A DNA stretch of 64,000 nucleotides from Haloferax marinum. GTDB taxonomy: Archaea > Halobacteriota > Halobacteria > Halobacteriales > Haloferacaceae. The notes beneath the pieces are model-generated. The model was given only the letters and a program-made list of their open reading frames with translations, did no database searches and was not told the DNA's origin. Positions 8,504 to 16,807 of this stretch are shown piece after piece (position 1 is the stretch's first letter; each line of letters begins with the position of its first letter). The stretch lies in assembly GCF_009674625.1 (NCBI RefSeq), contig NZ_WKJQ01000001.1:2046001-2110000 (forward strand), in the 5' to 3' direction. A program made the translations under genes and the position numbers.

Positions 8504-8857
8504 GTGGCCGAGCGATTCTTTGGGATAGGACGCGTAGCATGTGGTGTGATTCCCACCGACAGGCACGGCAACTCCCATCTCTCGTTCGACGAGGAGGTGT
8601 TTTACGAGGCACTCGCCGAGTTCGGCGGCACTCCCGGAGAGCGCCGCGTCGTCGCCCGACAGGCCCGCGACCTCGCTGACTCGGGGCAAGCAGAGGCAGA
8701 CCGGGGTGCGGCGCTCACAGCAGACGAGATAATCCGAAACCTTCGCGATGCACCAGAGGGCGGCCCTGCAACGCGATGGAACTGGTGGCTCGGAGCGCTC
8801 GAAGCAGCCTACGGAAGCTACCGCGAGTTCCAGGTTCGTCGTATCCCCGAAACCTGA
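8504..8857 (+). CDS. Conserved-looking hypothetical protein
   Basis: The reading frame opens with GTG at 8504 (117 residues), 12 bp after the metalloprotease stop. A shorter start, GTG at 8546 (MIPTDRHGNSHLSFDEE, 103 residues), looks more natural because the first 14 residues are not haloarchaeal in composition. The rest is acidic and coherent, with FYEALAEFGGTPGERRVVARQARDLA and a Trp-rich TRWNWWLGALEAAYGSYREF. There is no signal peptide, membrane segment or recognised domain. Function unknown. Confidence 0.6.
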   Translation: MAERFFGIGRVACGVIPTDRHGNSHLSFDEEVFYEALAEFGGTPGERRVVARQARDLADSGQAEADRGAALTADEIIRNLRDAPEGGPATRWNWWLGALEAAYGSYREFQVRRIPET

Positions 8858-8921
8858 CCCTGCCGACAGTCGCTGTTCTGCCCGCCTCACGAAGGCCGTG
8901 AAGTGGGCTCTTTGTTTTCTC

Positions 8922-9218
8922 TCACTCCCGACTGCCGAGCGTCGCGAGCGCATCGTCGAGGGCGTCGCGTGCCGCTTCGACGTGTTCGTCGGCGTCGGCG
9001 TCTTCGGTCTCGTCGACGTGTTCGAGAAGGTGTTCGACGTGTCCGAGGCGAGTCCGTACCACGTCGTCCGGAGGGAGTGGGCCGGACACGAGGTCGGTAG
9101 CGACGGCCTCCGCTTCGCCGAGCCATCTGCTGGCATCTTCTCGGACAGGGAGTGTCGCCGTCGCAGCGAGGTGTTCGTAGAGAGTCTCGACGAGCGACCG
9201 GAGGTCAGACGTTGCCAT
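8922..9218 (-). CDS. Small haloarchaeal helical protein
   Basis: The start is set at the ATG at 9218-9216 (MATSDLRSLVETLYEHLAATATLPV), giving 98 residues. The longer frame upstream has a composition unlike the rest and would reach the start of the opposite-strand hydrolase gene. The protein is strongly acidic and helical, with ASRWLGEAEAVATDLV and LGHVEHLLEHVDETEDADADEHV, consistent with a helical bundle. It reads divergently from the beta-CASP hydrolase gene 86 bp away. Catalytic motifs are absent and the function is unknown. Confidence 0.7.
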   Translation of the reverse strand: MATSDLRSLVETLYEHLAATATLPVREDASRWLGEAEAVATDLVSGPLPPDDVVRTRLGHVEHLLEHVDETEDADADEHVEAARDALDDALATLGSRE

Positions 9219-9304
9219 GGTCACGGGATGGTTCTGTGGCCGGAAAAACTGCCGTGCCGCCGAGACCGACGGGCAAAAGCCCCTCCAGTCGGTACGAACC
9301 AGCA

Positions 9305-10537
9305 ATGAACCTCCAGTTCCTCGGCGGGGCCGGGGAAGTCGGACGCAGCGCGATACTCGTCAACGACTCGCTGCTCCTCGACTACGGGATGCTGACCGGG
9401 AACCCCCCACAGTTCCCCGTCGGGTCCGTCGACCCCGACGCAGTCGTCGTCTCCCACGGCCACCTCGACCACGTCGGGACAGTCCCCGCTCTCCTCTCCG
9501 GTTCCGAGTGGCCGGCAGTCCACTGGACGCCGCCGACCTACGAACTCGCACTGACGCTCGCACGAGACACACTCAAACTCCACGGTGGGACGTACGACTG
9601 TCCGTTTACGGAGACCCACATCAGGCGGATGACCCAACAGTCCGAACCGCACGACTACGGGGAGACGTTCGAGGCCGCCGGACACGAGGTCACGTTCTAC
9701 AACGCCGGCCACATCCCCGGAAGCGCCCACGTCCTCGTCGACGACGGTGAGACGCGACTGCTCTACACCGCCGACTTCCACACAGACGACCAGCGGTTAG
9801 TTAGCGGGACCACCGGCCGGCCCAACGCGGACGTCGTCATCTGTGAGTCCACCTACTCCGACGTCGAACACGAGGACCGGTCGACCGTCGAAGAACGATT
9901 CGTCGAGTCCGTTCGGACGACTATCTGGCAGGGTGGCACCGTCGTCGTCCCCGCGTTCGCAATCGGCCGAACACAGGAGCTACTGATGGTGCTCGACGCC
10001 CACGACATCGACTGCTACGTGGACGGCATGGGCACACGCGTTCTCGAGATGCTCCGAAACCACCCCGAGTACGTCCGAGACCCGACGGCGCTCAAGCGGG
10101 CGAAGTCGAACGCGAGAATCGTCTCGGGGCGTGACGGCCAACGGCGACGCATCGCCCGGCAAAACACCGTCATCGTCACGACGAGCGGGATGCTCTCGGG
10201 CGGTCCGGCGATGACTTACATCCCCGAGATTCGGCGGGACCCGACGAACAAAATCTGTCTCACCGGCTATCAGGTCGAAGGAACGCCGGGTCGGGAACTC
10301 GTCGAACGTGGCCGGTGCGAACTCAACGGCGGTGTCGTCCCCGTCGCCGCGCGCGCCGAGATGTACGACTTCTCCGCTCACGCAGACAAACACGGCCTCC
10401 GTTCGTTCCTCGCAGCGTATCGAGAGACGCCCGTCTTCGTCAACCACGGCGACCGTTGTGCAGCGTTTGCTGAAGAGCTCCGAGCGGACGGATACGAAGC
10501 GACAGCGCCCGAGGTCGGTGCCGTCGTCGAGGTCTGA
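9305..10537 (+). CDS. Beta-CASP metallo-beta-lactamase-fold RNA-processing nuclease
   Basis: The start ATG at 9305 gives 410 residues and places MNLQFLGGAGEVGRS at the N-terminus as in CPSF-type proteins. Motif 2 HGHLDH is at 51-56. YTADFH follows near 158-163, then the beta-CASP block with PAFAIGRTQELL, TSGMLSGGPAMTYIP and the C-terminal FSAHADKHGL. It matches archaeal CPSF2-like or RNase J-like enzymes that cut or trim RNA using two zinc ions. The N-terminal KH domains of aCPSF1 are absent, so it is the short, KH-less type. It acts in the cytoplasm; endonuclease versus exonuclease activity cannot be decided from the sequence. Confidence 0.85.
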   Translation: MNLQFLGGAGEVGRSAILVNDSLLLDYGMLTGNPPQFPVGSVDPDAVVVSHGHLDHVGTVPALLSGSEWPAVHWTPPTYELALTLARDTLKLHGGTYDCPFTETHIRRMTQQSEPHDYGETFEAAGHEVTFYNAGHIPGSAHVLVDDGETRLLYTADFHTDDQRLVSGTTGRPNADVVICESTYSDVEHEDRSTVEERFVESVRTTIWQGGTVVVPAFAIGRTQELLMVLDAHDIDCYVDGMGTRVLEMLRNHPEYVRDPTALKRAKSNARIVSGRDGQRRRIARQNTVIVTTSGMLSGGPAMTYIPEIRRDPTNKICLTGYQVEGTPGRELVERGRCELNGGVVPVAARAEMYDFSAHADKHGLRSFLAAYRETPVFVNHGDRCAAFAEELRADGYEATAPEVGAVVEV

Positions 10538-10574
10538 GGCGCACTCCTCCGTCCGAAGAATCAGTACTCTTCGC

Positions 10575-10624
10575 TCCGCGTCTTCGTCTGGCGCGTCTAT
10601 TCCGCGTCTTCGTCTGGCACGTCT
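10575..10624 (+). repeat. Two-copy 26-bp direct repeat
   Basis: TCCGCGTCTTCGTCTGGC occurs at 10575-10592 and again at 10601-10618, followed both times by [A/G]CGTCT. The period is 26 bp. It lies just downstream of the beta-CASP gene, outside any supported gene. Confidence 0.7.
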
Positions 10625-10737
10625 CGCATCGACCGACTCGCCGCGACACACGCCGAGACGCGGAGTCGCGTTCGCTGTGGGTGGAAGCGCTTGAGTACGG
10701 CCAAGGGCCCTCCTGATGGCGACTTTGAGTCCATACT

Positions 10738-10753
10738 TTTAGGTGGCCCTAAA
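10738..10753. promoter_or_regulatory. Palindrome resembling a DtxR/SirR metal-regulator box
   Basis: TTTAGG at 10738-10743 and CCTAAA at 10748-10753 form an exact inverted repeat around TGGC. Haloarchaeal DtxR-family iron regulators recognise TTAGGy...CCTAA-type sites, so this may be an operator. The nearest downstream gene start is 310 bp away, which weakens the assignment. Confidence 0.35.
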
Positions 10754-11063
10754 CAAGCATAGGCGTTCCGGTCGGAATCGCTCGACGAGAATGCCTGGAT
10801 GTGGTCTCGTCTGGTCGGTCGAAGACGGCCACACGACCCCTCGACCCGTCACACCTCCTGTTCGGTGACTGTTCGTTACTGCCGATTTTCATTCTCTCAC
10901 TGCCGTCTAGGCTGTGGCTAATGTTGTCACCCATTCTATAACTATGACCACTCACGGCGTCTGTTCTGTCAACCTTCCAAAATCACCTGAAACCACAAAA
11001 AATCAAATAAAACGACAATCGCCGTGACCGCCCGAATCGACCGCCCTACTGCCCGCACACCCG

Positions 11064-12290
11064 ATGGTTCCAATCCGCCTCATCGTCATCGTCTCGCTCC
11101 TCGTTCTTCCAGTGATGGCGAGTGCAACCGTCGCGTTCTCTCCTGCGGCGGTTACCTCGTCTGCGAGCTTCGACAGTGGTGTGCACCTCTCAGATGAGGA
11201 ACTCGCGTCTGAAGTGACAGAGACACCTGTCGGTCCGGAGTCCGGAATCTACGTGACTCCGACGACGGACGCTGTAGATAGGCCGCCGCTGAAGTCAGAA
11301 CCTGTGTGGTCAGACTCCGACGGCGACGGTCTCGACGACCGGCTAGAATCGTCGGTCGGAACTGACGCATTTACCACCGATACCGACGGTGACGGCCTCG
11401 ACGACTGGGACGAAGTGGTCAGATACCCAACCGACCCACTCAACCCCGATACAGACGGCGATGGCTTCTCCGACAGCATCGAGTACCGACTCGGACTCTC
11501 TCCAACCATCTCGGACGTGACCGACTCTCCAGACACAGACGGCGACGGCCTCTCCGACAGTGTCGAACGTCGAATCGGGACCGACCCGACAGTCCAAGAC
11601 ACCGACGGCGACAACCTCGGCGATGGCGTCGAAGTGTACGGGTCACCGCAGCAGTTCCCCGACGCGAACCCTCTCCGGAAAGACCTCTACTTCGAAGTCG
11701 ACGCGTACTACACCGCCACGATAAACTGGACTGCGCTGAACAACACTGCCGCGTTCTTCGCGTCTGCACCCGTCGAAAACCCAGATGGTTCGACCGGGTT
11801 CGCGGTCCACTTCGTCGTCGACGAGACGGATTTGACGGCACTCCGGGTAGCCAACGTGAGCCATCCCGACAGGGTCGTCGCGGACTTCGACCGAGCGGGC
11901 CGTGGCTATCAGTACATCTTCGTCGCTGAGTCCGTCTTCATCGAGGACCGTCAGGTCCGTGCTTCAGCCAACATGGGTCGAATCGCCATCGACGGCCCCG
12001 ACCAGACCGACCGACTCTACGTCCACGAAATCGGTCACTTGCTCGGTGTCCACGGGAGCGACAGTCCTGGCGTCGACTCCCACGCGTTGTCGATAGCGGA
12101 GTATCCGAGCATCATGTCCTACGAGTATCTCAACTCGAATCACCCGATTCAGATGGCTGCGGGGACCGAGTCCGCGGAGTCGAACGACGACTGGGACGAC
12201 ATCAGACGACGGTTCACCCGGTGGGTGGATACGAGCGAACTTGACCCTCCCGGCCACCGAGGGCAGGAAATAGCTGACGACGGTCGCTAA
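11064..12290 (+). CDS. Secreted metalloprotease with calcium-binding thrombospondin type 3-like repeats
   Basis: The 408-residue protein begins with a Sec-type signal (IRLIVIVSLLVLPVMASATVAFS). About residues 80-195 contain five Asp-rich repeats of the form DxDGDGLxD, each followed by an acidic or aromatic segment, as in calcium-binding thrombospondin type 3 modules. The C-terminal half carries HEIGHLLGVHG beginning at His 321 and a Met-turn SIMSYE (Met 351), the layout of metzincin zinc peptidases. No C-terminal membrane anchor is seen, so it is probably released or held by calcium. Substrate unknown. Confidence 0.82.
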   Translation: MVPIRLIVIVSLLVLPVMASATVAFSPAAVTSSASFDSGVHLSDEELASEVTETPVGPESGIYVTPTTDAVDRPPLKSEPVWSDSDGDGLDDRLESSVGTDAFTTDTDGDGLDDWDEVVRYPTDPLNPDTDGDGFSDSIEYRLGLSPTISDVTDSPDTDGDGLSDSVERRIGTDPTVQDTDGDNLGDGVEVYGSPQQFPDANPLRKDLYFEVDAYYTATINWTALNNTAAFFASAPVENPDGSTGFAVHFVVDETDLTALRVANVSHPDRVVADFDRAGRGYQYIFVAESVFIEDRQVRASANMGRIAIDGPDQTDRLYVHEIGHLLGVHGSDSPGVDSHALSIAEYPSIMSYEYLNSNHPIQMAAGTESAESNDDWDDIRRRFTRWVDTSELDPPGHRGQEIADDGR

Positions 12291-12314
12291 TCGTTAGCCG
12301 GTCGTCGTTAGTCG

Positions 12315-12707
12315 CTAGTCGTTCGTCGAATCTCCTTCGAGGCGAGTCCGGCGCCGGTCGAACTCGTCGTCGTCGATGTCGCCTCGGGCGTAGGCCCGCC
12401 GGAGTTCTTCGAGTGCGTCGTCACCGCTTCCACCACTGTTCAGCGCGCGGAAGAGCCAGATACCGCCCCCGACGAGGACGGTGAGGACGAGTAGTTGACC
12501 GAAGAGACCCATCCCCCACATCCACCACGGGCTGGTCCCGCCGGTGCCGCCGTGCATCCACGTGTCGTGCATCCATCCGCCGCCCCACCCCATCGGGCCG
12601 CCACCGAAGACGCCCGACATCCCGAGGAGTGCGGGGAAGACGAACAGTGCCGCGAGCGCGAGCAGTACGATACCGATGAGTCGTGTCGAGTCGCGTATCG
12701 TCGTCAT
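12315..12707 (-). CDS. SHOCT-domain membrane protein
   Basis: The start is the ATG at 12707-12705 (MTTIRDSTRLIG), giving 130 residues. Two membrane segments (about 11-33 and 62-83) flank a Gly/Trp/Met-rich, His-containing loop (GGGPMGWGGGWMHDTWMHGG). The C-terminus is a SHOCT domain (LEELRRAYARGDIDDDEFDRRR), a short helical motif that usually mediates oligomerisation. The Met/His-rich loop could contact metal, but that is speculation. It converges with the secreted metalloprotease gene. Confidence 0.8.
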   Translation of the reverse strand: MTTIRDSTRLIGIVLLALAALFVFPALLGMSGVFGGGPMGWGGGWMHDTWMHGGTGGTSPWWMWGMGLFGQLLVLTVLVGGGIWLFRALNSGGSGDDALEELRRAYARGDIDDDEFDRRRTRLEGDSTND

Positions 12708-12946
12708 AGGTAGAATCACGGACGGCACTCCGCCGTCCACACATCGACATACGCCTGCAAGGTTTACGTCTCTTTTCGTTCAGCCAACCGTGTTATCTCT
12801 CAGTTCCTACTTTCGAATCCAAGGAAACCGAGTTCAAGAATTTTGGAATCGAGTGTCTCATCCCTACCCGTGCTGACCATTCGCGTCGCCGACGACCACG
12901 AGAGTCGTGACTCGACGAGCGGTCCAAGAGGACCGTTGTGCGTCAG

Positions 12947-13234
12947 TCACGACCCGTCACTGCTGTGTCGTAAGCCGTACAGGGAGTAGAGGACAGAGAG
13001 CATCCCGACCGCGACGACACCTGTCTGGATGGTTCCAGCCTGAAAGAGCGACAACCCGACGACTTCGAAGAGGACACCCTCTATGACCGCACCGAAACTG
13101 ATGAACAGAAACCCGATTGCGACGAAGAGCATCGGCTTGCTATCGTACTCGGTGTATCCCTTGTACGCCTGGTAGGCGATGAGGAACCCGAGTGCCATCG
13201 TGACGACTTTCGCGACGACGAGTTCAATGTGCAC
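12947..13234 (-). CDS. Small three-TM membrane protein (DUF7521-like)
   Basis: The 95-residue protein has three predicted membrane helices (about 6-22, 35-58, 66-85) and a short polar tail. It starts 2 bp after the stop of the winged-helix regulator gene and is surely cotranscribed with it. Pairing of an HTH regulator with this kind of short membrane protein recurs in haloarchaea, and the family name is from memory. A role in envelope or redox sensing is possible, but no residue supports it. Confidence 0.7.
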   Translation of the reverse strand: MHIELVVAKVVTMALGFLIAYQAYKGYTEYDSKPMLFVAIGFLFISFGAVIEGVLFEVVGLSLFQAGTIQTGVVAVGMLSVLYSLYGLRHSSDGS

Positions 13235-13236
13235 GC

Positions 13237-13587
13237 TTACTTCCTCCTGATATCGTCCCAGAGACGTGTGAACCGCTCCGCCGCCGACTCGTCGTAGTCC
13301 AACTCGATTCGGAGTTCGCCGTCGGCCACGACCATCTCGAGGTGTGTGAGCTTCGCCTCGTAGACGCTGTGATGACTCCCGTCAGCGACGAGTTCCGTCT
13401 GTTCTTCGAGGAGGCGATGGTCCACCATCTCGTCCAGTCGCCGGTATATCGTCGACTGGGCGACACCGAACTCGTCGCTGAGTTCTCTGACCGACTGCGG
13501 AGTCCGACTCGTGGCGACGAGAATCGACCGAACGTACTCGTCCCCGAGCAGTTCGAGCAGTTCGTCCGGGTCTGAAGCACCTGACAC
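13237..13587 (-). CDS. Winged helix-turn-helix transcriptional regulator
   Basis: A start at GTG 13587-13585 (MSGASDPDELLELL) gives 116 residues. The longer TTG-started frame to 13653 would overlap the promoter, because TTTAAGTA (TATA) lies at about 13618-13625. The domain is an ArsR/TrmB-like winged helix: LLGDEYVRSILVATSRTPQSVRELSDEFGVAQSTIYRRLDEM is helix-turn-helix with a recognition helix VAQSTIYRRL. The tail has HLEMVVADGELRIEL and an amphipathic C-terminal helix for dimerisation. The gene is followed by the three-TM gene and read divergently from the copper-protein gene, a likely target. Confidence 0.8.
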   Translation of the reverse strand: MSGASDPDELLELLGDEYVRSILVATSRTPQSVRELSDEFGVAQSTIYRRLDEMVDHRLLEEQTELVADGSHHSVYEAKLTHLEMVVADGELRIELDYDESAAERFTRLWDDIRRK

Positions 13588-13712
13588 ACGTTTCTCACTC
13601 GGAGGTGCCTCGTATTGGTACTTAAACCCTCGCCGGATTTGCCGACTCGGCAAAACAGCAGTCCTTCATTACCACGTCCAGTTCGAACTACCATCTGTCG
13701 GGTGACCTACCC

Positions 13713-14459
13713 ATGAACGATTCACTAACTCGGCGGAACGTCCTGAAGGCAACTGGAGGTCTCGCTGTGCTTGGTCTCGCAGGGTGTACGGGCAATGCGG
13801 CTCCAGAAGCCGGAAACGAGGTGTCGCACGAAGATTCCCACGACGACGAGACGGCGGCCGAACAGGCCACCGAGAGCGACGGTGGTCACGGACACGCTGG
13901 GGGAACGATTGGTGACCCCGCCGAACACGCGACGGTCACCATGCTGACCGAAGACGACAGCTACCACTTCCACCCTCACGTCGTCCACGTGAAAGAAGGC
14001 GGAACGGTCACGTTCGAACTCGAGAGCGGGACGCACACGGCGACTGCGTACCACCCGGACAACGACGCACCACGCCGCGTCCCAGAGGGAACCGACGCCT
14101 GGGACAGTGGAGTGCTCTCTGAGAGCGGTGCGACGTACGAAGTCACGTTCGACGAAGCCGGTGTCTACGACTACCACTGTGTTCCCCACGAGTCGGTCGG
14201 GATGATCGGGAGCGTCGTCGTCGGCGAACCACCACTCGATGGACCGGGAATGTCGCCTCCGTCGGACGACCTCCTCGAGGGCGTCCACGGTAAGGTGACC
14301 GAACTGAACGAGATGGTCGAACACGGCCTCGACGACGGTGGTCACGACGAGGGCGGTCACGAAGAGGGCGGTCACGAAGAGGGCGGTCACGATGACAGTG
14401 GTCAGGATGGCGGCCACGACGACGGCGGTCACGACGACGGCGACGACCACACCGAGTAG
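13713..14459 (+). CDS. Halocyanin-like blue-copper lipoprotein with His-rich tail
   Basis: The 248-residue precursor has a Tat signal (RRNVLKATGG) followed by a lipobox (LGLAGCTG, Cys about 29), so it is a membrane-anchored extracellular protein. The cupredoxin domain (about 65-175) carries a type 1 copper set: His 108 in SGTHTATAYH, Cys 156, His 159 and Met 164 in CVPHESVGM. Halocyanins carry electrons between membrane complexes. After the domain a helical linker ends in a tail of GGHxxGGHxx repeats (about 208-246, ten His), which could bind extra Cu, Ni or Zn. The tail is encoded by near-identical 15-bp tandem units. Confidence 0.85.
   Translation: MNDSLTRRNVLKATGGLAVLGLAGCTGNAAPEAGNEVSHEDSHDDETAAEQATESDGGHGHAGGTIGDPAEHATVTMLTEDDSYHFHPHVVHVKEGGTVTFELESGTHTATAYHPDNDAPRRVPEGTDAWDSGVLSESGATYEVTFDEAGVYDYHCVPHESVGMIGSVVVGEPPLDGPGMSPPSDDLLEGVHGKVTELNEMVEHGLDDGGHDEGGHEEGGHEEGGHDDSGQDGGHDDGGHDDGDDHTE
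14338..14450 (+). repeat. Coding tandem repeats of the His-rich tail
   Basis: Units based on GGTCACGAAGAGGGC repeat about seven times, most exactly at about 14354-14388, with Asp/Glu codon variation. They encode the Gly-Gly-His-acidic tail of the copper protein. Confidence 0.75.
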
Positions 14460-14573
14460 CTCTGTTCGGTTCAGCGAACCGACCTCATTTTCGTGTCTCG
14501 TTCGACCAGAACCTGGTCGCTGAACTCCATCCCCGTCCGTTCCATACTTGACCCCCGGTTGCGTTTCACCGGT

Positions 14574-16691
14574 ATGACCGGGAGAGTGAACCTTCTCGTC
14601 GTCGACGAGAACGAACGAGTCGGAGAGCGCCTCGCCGCTGCGCTCCCCGACGTCGTCGATGGCGAGGCGACGACAGTACACGTCGAAACTGCCACCAGCA
14701 TCGAGGCTGGCCGGTCCACACTCGAACGCTCACGAGTGGACTGTCTCGTGGTGTCGACCGAATTGGAAGATGGCGATAGAGGTTCACTCACGGCGGTGTT
14801 GCGAACCGACGGCGTGCCAGTCGTCTCGTACGAGCGTACGTCCCCATCAGATATCGACCTCGAAAACCTCGGACGGGCCGTCTCCAACGCCGTCCAGACC
14901 ACGAACAAGTCACTCGACCATCGTGCACTCTTCGAATCGATCGACGTTGGAATCGCCGTGCGCGACCTCGATACACTCGAACTCATCGACATCAACCACC
15001 GCTATCTCGACATCCTCGGTGCCGACCAGGATACCGTCCTCACGACAGCACCCATCGACCTCACTGCGGACGTGCCGGGGTACACGGCGGAACGGGCACA
15101 CACCGAAGTACAAACCGCACTCGAAACCGGCAGCAACGAGTTTCTCTGGCCGATGGAGAACGCCGGTGGCGAACTCATCTGGGTTCACGTGAGCCTCTCG
15201 ACTGCAGAACTCTCCGGACACGAGTACCTCATCTCGACAGTCGAAGACGTGACCGAGGACCGAAGACGAGAACAGGAACTCGAGGCGTTCAAGAGCGCCG
15301 TCGCTGCCGTCGACGCTGGTATCGCACTCACCGAAGACGGTGAGCACGTCTACATCAACGACACGGGTGCGCGCATCTGTGGCTACGCTGATAGCGAGTC
15401 GATGCTCGGCCTCCCGTGGGGTGACCTCCACAGCGAAGCAGAGACTGACCGAATTCGTGACGTGTGCGACGAGGCACTCGAATCGGACGGACGGTGGCAA
15501 GGAGAGGTGACGATTCGACGCCCGGACGGTACCGACGTTCCGGTTCGTCTCACCCTCACGTCGCTGTCCGACGACCGCAACGTCGTGGTCTTTCAGGACC
15601 TCACCGAACAGAAGGAACGTGAGCGCGAACTCGAACGAAGTCGTGATTTCCTCGACCGAACACAGCGCATCTCGAAGGTCGGCGGATGGGAACTCGACCT
15701 GTTAGACGAGACGTTAGAGTGGACCGACCAGACGAAGCGCATCCACGGGGTTCCACAAGAGTACGTCCCGTCACTCGACGACGCGCTCGACTTTTACGCC
15801 CCCGACCAACGCGAGGAGGTTCGCACGCTGGTCGAACGCTGTCGCAACGAGGGGGCCACGTGGGAAGACGACTTCCGTTTCGTGACTGCCGATGGTGCCG
15901 AACGCTGGGTCCGAACCCGCGGTGAACCGGTCATCAGAGACGGTCGCGTCGTCGCCCTCAGGGGGACGATTCAGGACGTCACCGCCCGCCGCTCTCGTGA
16001 GCGAGAGTTAGAACGGATGAACGCCGAGTTAGAAGCGCTCAATCGAATCATCCGCCACGACATCAGAAACGACATGGCGGTCATCGTCGGGTGGGCGGAG
16101 TTACTCGACGACCACGTCGACGACGAGGGTCACGACATCCTCGCGCGCGTCCTCTCGACCGGCCGCCACACCATCGAGATAACCGAAGTCTCTCGCGACC
16201 TCATCGAGACGATGAGCGGCGACACAGTCGGGACGCATCCGGTCTCGCTCGTCGACAGTATCGAACGCGAACTCTCCGTTCGCCACGAGGCGTACCCGAA
16301 CGCGACGTTCGAAATCGACGGCGAGATACCCGACGTCGCGGTTCGCGCCAACCCACTTTTGGCCTCGGTGTTCGGAAACGTCCTCGGAAACGCCATCAAA
16401 CACAACGACTGCGATACCACAGTCACGCTCTCTGCACAGGTCGACGCGAGTGACGACGGTGACGACGTCGTCGTCGTCCGCGTCGCCGACGACGGTGTCG
16501 GTATCCCCGACAGTCGGAAAGAGGTCGTCTTCGGGAAAGGCGAGAAAGGCTTGGAAAGTTCCGGGACGGGACTCGGTCTCTACCTCGTGAACAAACTCGT
16601 CGAATCGTTCGGCGGGTCGGTTCGAATAGAAGACAACGACCCCACTGGAACGGTCGTCGTCATCGAACTTCCGGTCGCGTCGGCAGTGTAA
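14574..16691 (+). CDS. PAS-domain sensor histidine kinase with degenerate receiver-like N-terminus
   Basis: The start is the ATG at 14574 (MTGRVNLLVVDENERV), giving 705 residues without membrane segments. The order is: receiver-like domain (1-115) whose phospho-acceptor position reads VVSTEL instead of an Asp; PAS domains at about 120-235, 240-350 and 355-480 (the last with the typical LERSRDFLDRTQRISKVGGWELDL); HisKA with phospho-His 495 in IIRHDIRNDMAVI; and HATPase with the N-box GNVLGNAIKHN, G1 VADDGVGIP and G2 GTGLGLYLV. It autophosphorylates on His and passes phosphate to an unlinked response regulator; none is adjacent. The stimulus is unknown. Confidence 0.88.
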   Translation: MTGRVNLLVVDENERVGERLAAALPDVVDGEATTVHVETATSIEAGRSTLERSRVDCLVVSTELEDGDRGSLTAVLRTDGVPVVSYERTSPSDIDLENLGRAVSNAVQTTNKSLDHRALFESIDVGIAVRDLDTLELIDINHRYLDILGADQDTVLTTAPIDLTADVPGYTAERAHTEVQTALETGSNEFLWPMENAGGELIWVHVSLSTAELSGHEYLISTVEDVTEDRRREQELEAFKSAVAAVDAGIALTEDGEHVYINDTGARICGYADSESMLGLPWGDLHSEAETDRIRDVCDEALESDGRWQGEVTIRRPDGTDVPVRLTLTSLSDDRNVVVFQDLTEQKERERELERSRDFLDRTQRISKVGGWELDLLDETLEWTDQTKRIHGVPQEYVPSLDDALDFYAPDQREEVRTLVERCRNEGATWEDDFRFVTADGAERWVRTRGEPVIRDGRVVALRGTIQDVTARRSRERELERMNAELEALNRIIRHDIRNDMAVIVGWAELLDDHVDDEGHDILARVLSTGRHTIEITEVSRDLIETMSGDTVGTHPVSLVDSIERELSVRHEAYPNATFEIDGEIPDVAVRANPLLASVFGNVLGNAIKHNDCDTTVTLSAQVDASDDGDDVVVVRVADDGVGIPDSRKEVVFGKGEKGLESSGTGLGLYLVNKLVESFGGSVRIEDNDPTGTVVVIELPVASAV

Positions 16692-16775
16692 GTAGTGTCT
16701 GTCGGCAGTGTCGGCAGTGGAAGCAGTATCAGTCGGCAGTGAAAGCAGTATCTGTCGGCAGTGGAAGCAGTATCG
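16679..16775 (+). repeat. 22-bp tandem repeat overlapping the kinase stop codon
   Basis: Three near-identical 22-bp units (GTCGGCAGTG followed by [G/A]AAGCAGTATC and one variable base) occupy 16710-16731, 16732-16753 and 16754-16775. A truncated unit lies at 16701-16709 and a diverged one at 16679-16700. The diverged unit contains the last codons and TAA of the kinase gene, so the repeat grew out of the coding end. Confidence 0.8.
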
Positions 16776-16807
16776 GGGGGTAGGTCGTCGCCTCTCCGCG
16801 TTTCCGG

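Larger units (their letters stand above)
10538..11063. other. 526-bp intergenic region with repeats and promoter elements
   Basis: No gene is supported. The region holds the 26-bp direct repeat, a DtxR-like palindrome at 10738-10753, and an AT-rich run (about 10976-11013, rich in AAA tracts) expected to contain the promoter of the secreted metalloprotease gene starting at 11064. A minus-strand frame at 10749-10955 has no coding signature. Confidence 0.6.

Noticed and set aside
10749-10955. 68-residue minus-strand frame in the intergenic region
   Set aside because: It crosses the palindrome, its composition is not coding-like, and no start context is seen.
16679-16775. Possible CRISPR array
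   Set aside because: The 22-bp units are directly adjacent with no spacers, and no cas genes are nearby. It is a plain tandem repeat.
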